A DNA stretch of 10,443 bases, taken from Firmicutes bacterium UBA6648 (GTDB lineage Bacteria > Bacillota > Clostridia > Peptostreptococcales > Anaerovoracaceae). The stretch covers positions 1,419 through 11,861 of the forward strand of contig DKLE01000134.1 in assembly GCA_002455605.1 (NCBI GenBank), given 5' to 3'. The notes below the pieces were generated by a model that worked only from the letters and a program-made list of their open reading frames with translations, had not been told where the DNA came from and searched no databases. The position numbers and the translations under genes were made by a program. Shown one piece after another: positions 6,419 through 10,443 of this stretch; within the stretch, counting starts at the first letter, position 1, and each line of letters opens with the position of its first letter.

Positions 6419-8137
6419 ATGATAAATTATAAGAAAAAAATTGCAGAAATTATCTGCGAATCAGTAGAAGGGCTTACTCTTGAAGAAGTAATGTCCATGG
6501 TAGAAGTTCCTACGGACACAAAGATGGGAGATTATGCGTTCCCTTGTTTTAAACTGGCTAAAGCGCTGAGAAAAGCACCGCCTTTAATTGCAAAGGATAT
6601 CGCGGAAAAGATTGCAGGAAATGAAGCTTTTGAAAAGGTTGAAAATGTAAATGCTTATGTTAACATGTTTTTGTCAAGAAAAGGCTTCATGGAGGAAGTT
6701 GTTAAAGAGGCAGTTGCAGAAGCTGATAACTACGGCAGAAATACGGTTGGAAAAGATAAAACCGTTATTGTGGAATACTCTTCGCCTAATATTGCAAAGC
6801 CATTTCATATTGGACATATCAGAAGTACTGTTATCGGTAACTCTATTTATAAAATTTATGATTTCCTGGGATATGAAACGGTTAGAATCAATCACTTGGG
6901 GGACTACGGAACTCAGTTCGGCAAGATGATTGTTGCTTATAGAAAATGGGGAAATAAAGAGGACGTTATCAATGCACCGATTAAGACCCTGCTGGAATAT
7001 TACACAAAATTTCATGTAGAGGTTGAAACGGATCCCAGTCTGGATGACGAGGCAAGAGCAGTGTTTACCAAACTGGAAAATGGAGCGCCGGAAGAGGTTG
7101 AGCTTTGGCAGTGGTTCCGAGATGAGAGCTTAAAGGAATTTAATCGTGTTTACGATATGCTGGGTATTTCTTTTGACTCTTATGCGGGAGAAAGTTTCTA
7201 TTCCGATAAAATGGGAAGAATCGTTGGCTGGCTGAAGGATGAGAAGTTGCTTGTGGAATCGGAAGGAGCCCAAATTGTTGATTTGGAGCAATATGGAATG
7301 TCTCCTGCCCTTATCACGAAAAAAGATGGTTCAACTCTATATATTACCAGAGATATTGCAGCGGCAGTATACAGAAAAGAACATTACAATTTTTATAAAA
7401 ACCTTTATATCGTAGCATCACAGCAGAATCTCCATTTTCAGCAGTGGTTTAAGATTGTTGAACTAATGGGCTGCGAATGGGCTAAAGACTGTGTGCACAT
7501 CCCGTTTGGCCTGGTTAGCCTGGAAGAAGGAACTATGTCCACCAGACACGGAAGAGTGGTATTCCTGGAAGATGTATTGAGTCGTGCAGTTGAGCAGACA
7601 AAGGAAATTATAAAGGAGAAGAATGTAGCAACGGATAACATCGATGAGACCGCCAAAATGGTAGGTATCGGTGCGGTAATGTTCCAGGAATTATCTAATA
7701 ATCGAATTAAAGACTATGTATTCTCATGGGATAAGGTTCTTAATTTTGAAGGAGAAACCGGTCCTTACGTTCAGTATACTCACGCAAGAGCGGCAAGCGT
7801 ACTGCGAAAGGCCGATGCAGAATCAGTTGAAAAAGCAAAGAGGGTATCCGCATTGGATATGTCTCATGTCCTTTCAGACAGCGCATATGATTTAGCTAAG
7901 CTGATCTACCAATTCCCTCAGGTGATTATAGAAGCCGGTGATAAGTATGAACCGTCGGTGGTTACAAGACATATTGTAGATATTGCTCAGAGCTTCAATC
8001 GATTCTACCACGATGAATATATACTGGTTGACGACGAAGCGGAAAAGCTGGCTAAATTAGCCCTTGTAATTGCAGCTAAAAATACCATCAAGAATGGTCT
8101 ATATCTATTAGGAATAAAAGCTCCTGAAAAGATGTAG
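6419..8137 (+). CDS. argS: Arginyl-tRNA synthetase
   Basis: Complete class Ia aminoacyl-tRNA synthetase (572 aa, usual length) that charges tRNA-Arg; the family needs bound tRNA to activate arginine. Domains in order: N-terminal ArgRS-specific Add-1 domain at about 1-90 (KMGDYAFPCFKLAKALRKAP); Rossmann catalytic domain with the HIGH signature H130-I-G-H133 inside SSPNIAKPFHIGHIRST; the NHLGDYGTQFGK block at about 158-169; the second signature as TMSTRHG at 372-378; and a C-terminal DALR anticodon-binding domain from about 445 (ETGPYVQYTHARAASVLRK) to the canonical end LLGIKAPEKM. The first lysine of a KMSTR-type loop is Thr372. ArgRS enzymes are known to vary here, so this is not a sign of inactivity. 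The ATG at 6419 is the only sensible start. The next gene begins 23 bases downstream with a strong RBS. Confidence 0.98.
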   Translation: MINYKKKIAEIICESVEGLTLEEVMSMVEVPTDTKMGDYAFPCFKLAKALRKAPPLIAKDIAEKIAGNEAFEKVENVNAYVNMFLSRKGFMEEVVKEAVAEADNYGRNTVGKDKTVIVEYSSPNIAKPFHIGHIRSTVIGNSIYKIYDFLGYETVRINHLGDYGTQFGKMIVAYRKWGNKEDVINAPIKTLLEYYTKFHVEVETDPSLDDEARAVFTKLENGAPEEVELWQWFRDESLKEFNRVYDMLGISFDSYAGESFYSDKMGRIVGWLKDEKLLVESEGAQIVDLEQYGMSPALITKKDGSTLYITRDIAAAVYRKEHYNFYKNLYIVASQQNLHFQQWFKIVELMGCEWAKDCVHIPFGLVSLEEGTMSTRHGRVVFLEDVLSRAVEQTKEIIKEKNVATDNIDETAKMVGIGAVMFQELSNNRIKDYVFSWDKVLNFEGETGPYVQYTHARAASVLRKADAESVEKAKRVSALDMSHVLSDSAYDLAKLIYQFPQVIIEAGDKYEPSVVTRHIVDIAQSFNRFYHDEYILVDDEAEKLAKLALVIAAKNTIKNGLYLLGIKAPEKM

Positions 8138-8147
8138 ATAATGAAAA

Positions 8148-8156
8148 TAAAGGAGG
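8148..8156 (+). promoter_or_regulatory. Strong ribosome-binding site of the small radical SAM gene
   Basis: TAAAGGAGG, ending 4 bases before the ATG at 8161, is the longest Shine-Dalgarno match in the window. It fixes the start and suggests good translation initiation independent of argS. Confidence 0.8.
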
Positions 8157-8160
8157 TTTT

Positions 8161-9033
8161 ATGAGGTACGAAGGTAATATATTCAGACCCCCTAGTGAAG
8201 CGTACAGCCTGATAGTTCAGGTGACTATCGGCTGTACCCATAATAAATGTACATTCTGCAGCATGTTCAAAGATAAAAAATTCAGAGTGAGAGAGGTACA
8301 GGAAGTATTAGAAGACTTAGAAACTGCCAGAAAATATTATCGGCATGTGGAAAAGATTTTTTTGGCGGACGGGGATGCTTTATGCTTATCCAACAATAAA
8401 CTTCTTGTCATATTAGAACGTATAAGAAGGCTTTTCCCTGAATGTCAGAGGGTGGGTGTTTACGGAACTCCTCAGGATGTGCTTACGAAAAGCCATGATG
8501 AGCTTGTACAGCTTCGGAATAATGGAATCGGCATTATCTATATAGGTGCGGAATCCGGAAGCCAAAAAGTGCTGGAGGCGGTCAATAAAGGGGTTACAAG
8601 AGAGCAGCTTATTGAGGCCGTCAAGAAAATAGAGGCGGCGGGGATTCGTGCTTCGGTGACCTTTATTTCCGGGCTTGGGGGAACCGAATATATGATAGAA
8701 CATGCTGTGGATACGGCAAGTATGATTTCGGAAATGCAGCCTTCCTATGTGGGTCTGCTGACCTTAATGGTGGATTCAGCAGCACCTATTTATCAAGAGA
8801 TAAGGGACGGCCGCTTTAAAGTGCTGACTGCGGAAGAGGTTCTCGGAGAAACCGCATTGATGCTGAAAAACATCCATGTTACTAAAAAGTGCGTTTTCAG
8901 AAGCAATCACGCTTCTAACTATGTTTCGTTAAAGGGCGATTTACCGCAAGATAAAGAAAAAATGATGAATCAGCTTAAAAGGGCCATGGAAAACACAAAC
9001 CTTATAAAGGATGAACGATTCAGAGCACTATAA
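8161..9033 (+). CDS. Radical SAM protein with CX4CX2C cluster motif (COG1032-like, function unknown)
   Basis: A 290-aa radical SAM enzyme, expected to cleave S-adenosylmethionine reductively with a [4Fe-4S] cluster in the cytoplasm. The cluster motif is Cys25-THNK-Cys30-TF-Cys33, so four residues separate the first two cysteines instead of the canonical three. Other radical SAM signs are LADGDAL (about 68-74, in the place of the GGE-type motif), the SAM-contact block GAESGSQKVLEAVNKG starting at Gly129, and a later FISGLGG strand. There is no N-terminal B12 domain and no obvious C-terminal cluster-binding SPASM domain; the tail after about 240 is short and basic/helical (ending ERFRAL-like). 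I recognise the GC-x-HN-x-C-x-FC type as a family common in anaerobes, placed near COG1032, without a known reaction. It sits 23 bases after argS and 31 bases before a second radical SAM gene. The class assignment is firm; the substrate is unknown. Confidence 0.88.
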   Translation: MRYEGNIFRPPSEAYSLIVQVTIGCTHNKCTFCSMFKDKKFRVREVQEVLEDLETARKYYRHVEKIFLADGDALCLSNNKLLVILERIRRLFPECQRVGVYGTPQDVLTKSHDELVQLRNNGIGIIYIGAESGSQKVLEAVNKGVTREQLIEAVKKIEAAGIRASVTFISGLGGTEYMIEHAVDTASMISEMQPSYVGLLTLMVDSAAPIYQEIRDGRFKVLTAEEVLGETALMLKNIHVTKKCVFRSNHASNYVSLKGDLPQDKEKMMNQLKRAMENTNLIKDERFRAL

Positions 9034-9064
9034 TTTAAATAAATGATAAGTAGGGGAAATTTGT

Positions 9065-10443
9065 ATGAAAATACTGCTTACAACATTAAATGCTAAATAT
9101 ATTCATTCAAATCTCGCTCTAAAATATTTGTATATGTCTGCTGTTGAAAACAGGCGAGCCATTGATATAAGAGAATTTACTATCAATAATGATGACGACT
9201 ATATATATACGGAGATTATTAGAGGGGGTTATAGTGTAATATGTTTTTCCTGCTACATTTGGAACATTGCAAGGATTGTATATTTGGCTGAGAATATTAA
9301 AAAGGCCAGGCCGGATATCAAGATATTGATGGGAGGCCCTGAAGTCAGCTATGATTCCATAGAGTTTTTAAGAAGGCACAAATATGTAGATTATATCATT
9401 GTAGGCGAAGGAGAAGAGGTTTTTAAAGAGTTTGTTGATACGTTTGTTTCCGGGGCAGGTTCTTTTGAGAGAATCAGAGGACTGATTTACAGGGCCAACG
9501 GGAAAATTTATGTAAATCCTGCCGCAGATTTGCAGGACTTTGAAAACGTTCCGTTTCCCTATAGCTTTTTGCTGCCAAAGGATGATAAGATTGTTTATTA
9601 TGAATCGGTGAGGGGATGTCCTTTTCGATGCAGCTATTGCTTGTCTTCCATAGAAAAGCATGTCCGGCCGTTACCTTTGGAAAGGGTAAAGAAGGAACTG
9701 GGCTTTTTCCTTTTTAAGCATGTAAAACAAGTAAAACTCATTGATCGAACCTTTAACTATGATAGAGAACGATGTAATCAGATTGTGGAGTATATCTTAG
9801 AACATGATAATGGAATTACTAATTTTCACTTTGAAATTTGCGGGGAGTTAATTGATGAACGGTTTTTAGAATTATTGAAAAAGGCCAGAAACGGTCTTTT
9901 TCAGGTAGAAATCGGAATTCAGAGCTTGAACCCATTAACTTTAGAAACCGTTAACCGAAGTAAAAACATTGACTTGACTTTAACGAATATCAGAAAAGTA
10001 GTGACTCTTGGAAATATACATACCCATGTGGATTTAATTGCGGGACTTCCCTTTGAGGACTACTTGTCTTTCGTTGAGTCTTTTAACGGCGTTTATGCTT
10101 TGGGAGCCGATCAGTTTCAGCTGGGATTTTTGAAGCTGTTGAAAGGAACAAAAATCAGAGATGAGAAAGAATTGTATGAATATGCGTTTCGAGATGCAGC
10201 TCCTTATGAGATTATATCCAATCGCTTTATTTCGGCCGAAGGCATAGCCAGGCTGAAAATGGTAGAGAATCTTTTAGATTTGTATTATAATCGGGGAGGG
10301 TTTTTTAAAACGCTAGAATATGCTATAGCAAGATTTCAAATAACAGCTTTCGATTTTTATGAAGAATTAGCATATTTCTTCTATTTAAAGGGATATCAAA
10401 ATCGTTCCCATAAAAAAGAAGATTTATATCGAATTTTTTATGA
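9065..10443 (+). CDS. B12-binding-type radical SAM protein with DUF4080-like tail (3' end outside window)
   Basis: The frame is open from ATG 9065 to the window edge, giving 459 residues with the C-terminus missing. RBS AGGGGA lies at 9052-9057. Residues 1 to about 150 form a Rossmann-like cobalamin-binding domain of the kind fused to radical SAM cores: MKILLTTLNAKYIHSNLALK, then VICFSCYIWN, ILMGGPEVS (about 87-95) and VGEGEEVF (113-120). I see no classical DXHXXG motif, so cobalamin would have to be bound base-off without a histidine ligand, or not at all. The radical SAM core follows, with Cys185-PFR-Cys189-SY-Cys192 (canonical CX3CX2C), the SAM-contact block EIGIQSLNPLTLETVNRS around Gly284 and IAGLPFED around Gly327. 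The last part (about 370-459) is helical and aromatic-rich, resembling DUF4080. Family members I recall are about 550-600 aa, so roughly 100 residues may be missing. The reaction is unknown. Confidence 0.87.
   Translation, partial: MKILLTTLNAKYIHSNLALKYLYMSAVENRRAIDIREFTINNDDDYIYTEIIRGGYSVICFSCYIWNIARIVYLAENIKKARPDIKILMGGPEVSYDSIEFLRRHKYVDYIIVGEGEEVFKEFVDTFVSGAGSFERIRGLIYRANGKIYVNPAADLQDFENVPFPYSFLLPKDDKIVYYESVRGCPFRCSYCLSSIEKHVRPLPLERVKKELGFFLFKHVKQVKLIDRTFNYDRERCNQIVEYILEHDNGITNFHFEICGELIDERFLELLKKARNGLFQVEIGIQSLNPLTLETVNRSKNIDLTLTNIRKVVTLGNIHTHVDLIAGLPFEDYLSFVESFNGVYALGADQFQLGFLKLLKGTKIRDEKELYEYAFRDAAPYEIISNRFISAEGIARLKMVENLLDLYYNRGGFFKTLEYAIARFQITAFDFYEELAYFFYLKGYQNRSHKKEDLYRIFY

Noticed and set aside
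7532..7549. Loss of the first lysine in the KMSKS-type loop of ArgRS (TMSTR) as a sign of a degraded enzyme
   Set aside because: ArgRS proteins are known to vary in this loop, and every other signature and both end domains are intact.
9029..9034. Perfect TATAAT over the stop codon of the small radical SAM gene, 31 bases before the next ATG, as a possible promoter
   Set aside because: No TTGACA-like hexamer lies 16-18 bases upstream and there is no extended -10 TG. In an AT-rich junction TATAAT alone is weak evidence.

Overview
The window is a gene-dense stretch of a bacterial chromosome, and everything in it reads on the + strand. The fairly low GC (about 40% judged by eye), strong AGGAGG ribosome-binding sites, heavy use of AGA arginine codons and the order pheS-pheT-zapA-mutS2 point to Bacillota, class Clostridia. 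I cannot resolve the genus. Eight genes are present. The first (pheS) lacks its 5' end and the last (a B12-type radical SAM protein) lacks its 3' end. No intergenic gap exceeds 33 bases, and I see no terminator, RNA gene, mobile element, CRISPR array or tRNA.

Layout: 1-499 is the end of pheS and 512-2941 is pheT, together the two subunits of phenylalanyl-tRNA synthetase. 2966-3556 is a long-tailed zapA (cell division). 3563-5938 is mutS2 (MutS-family ATPase with a C-terminal Smr domain). 5972-6415 is a small DUF523/TudS-type iron-sulfur desulfidase. 6419-8137 is argS (arginyl-tRNA synthetase). 8161-9033 is a small radical SAM enzyme with a CX4CX2C cluster motif. 9065 to the end is a radical SAM enzyme with a B12-binding-like N-terminus and a DUF4080-like tail.

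The close spacing suggests one long transcription unit or a few nested ones. The promoter, and any T-box leader upstream of pheS, lies outside the window. Most of the content is housekeeping for translation: two aminoacyl-tRNA synthetases plus MutS2, whose family senses collided ribosomes in Bacillus subtilis. The TudS-type enzyme and the two radical SAM enzymes at the 3' end are the less understood part.

I do not see a convincing new multi-gene system. The points most worth a second look are two consecutive hairpins inside the first 57 codons of mutS2 (an 11-bp perfect stem, then an 11-bp stem with one wobble pair), a variant Smr catalytic motif in MutS2, an A8 run in the linker just before the Smr domain, and the tandem pair of uncharacterised radical SAM enzymes.
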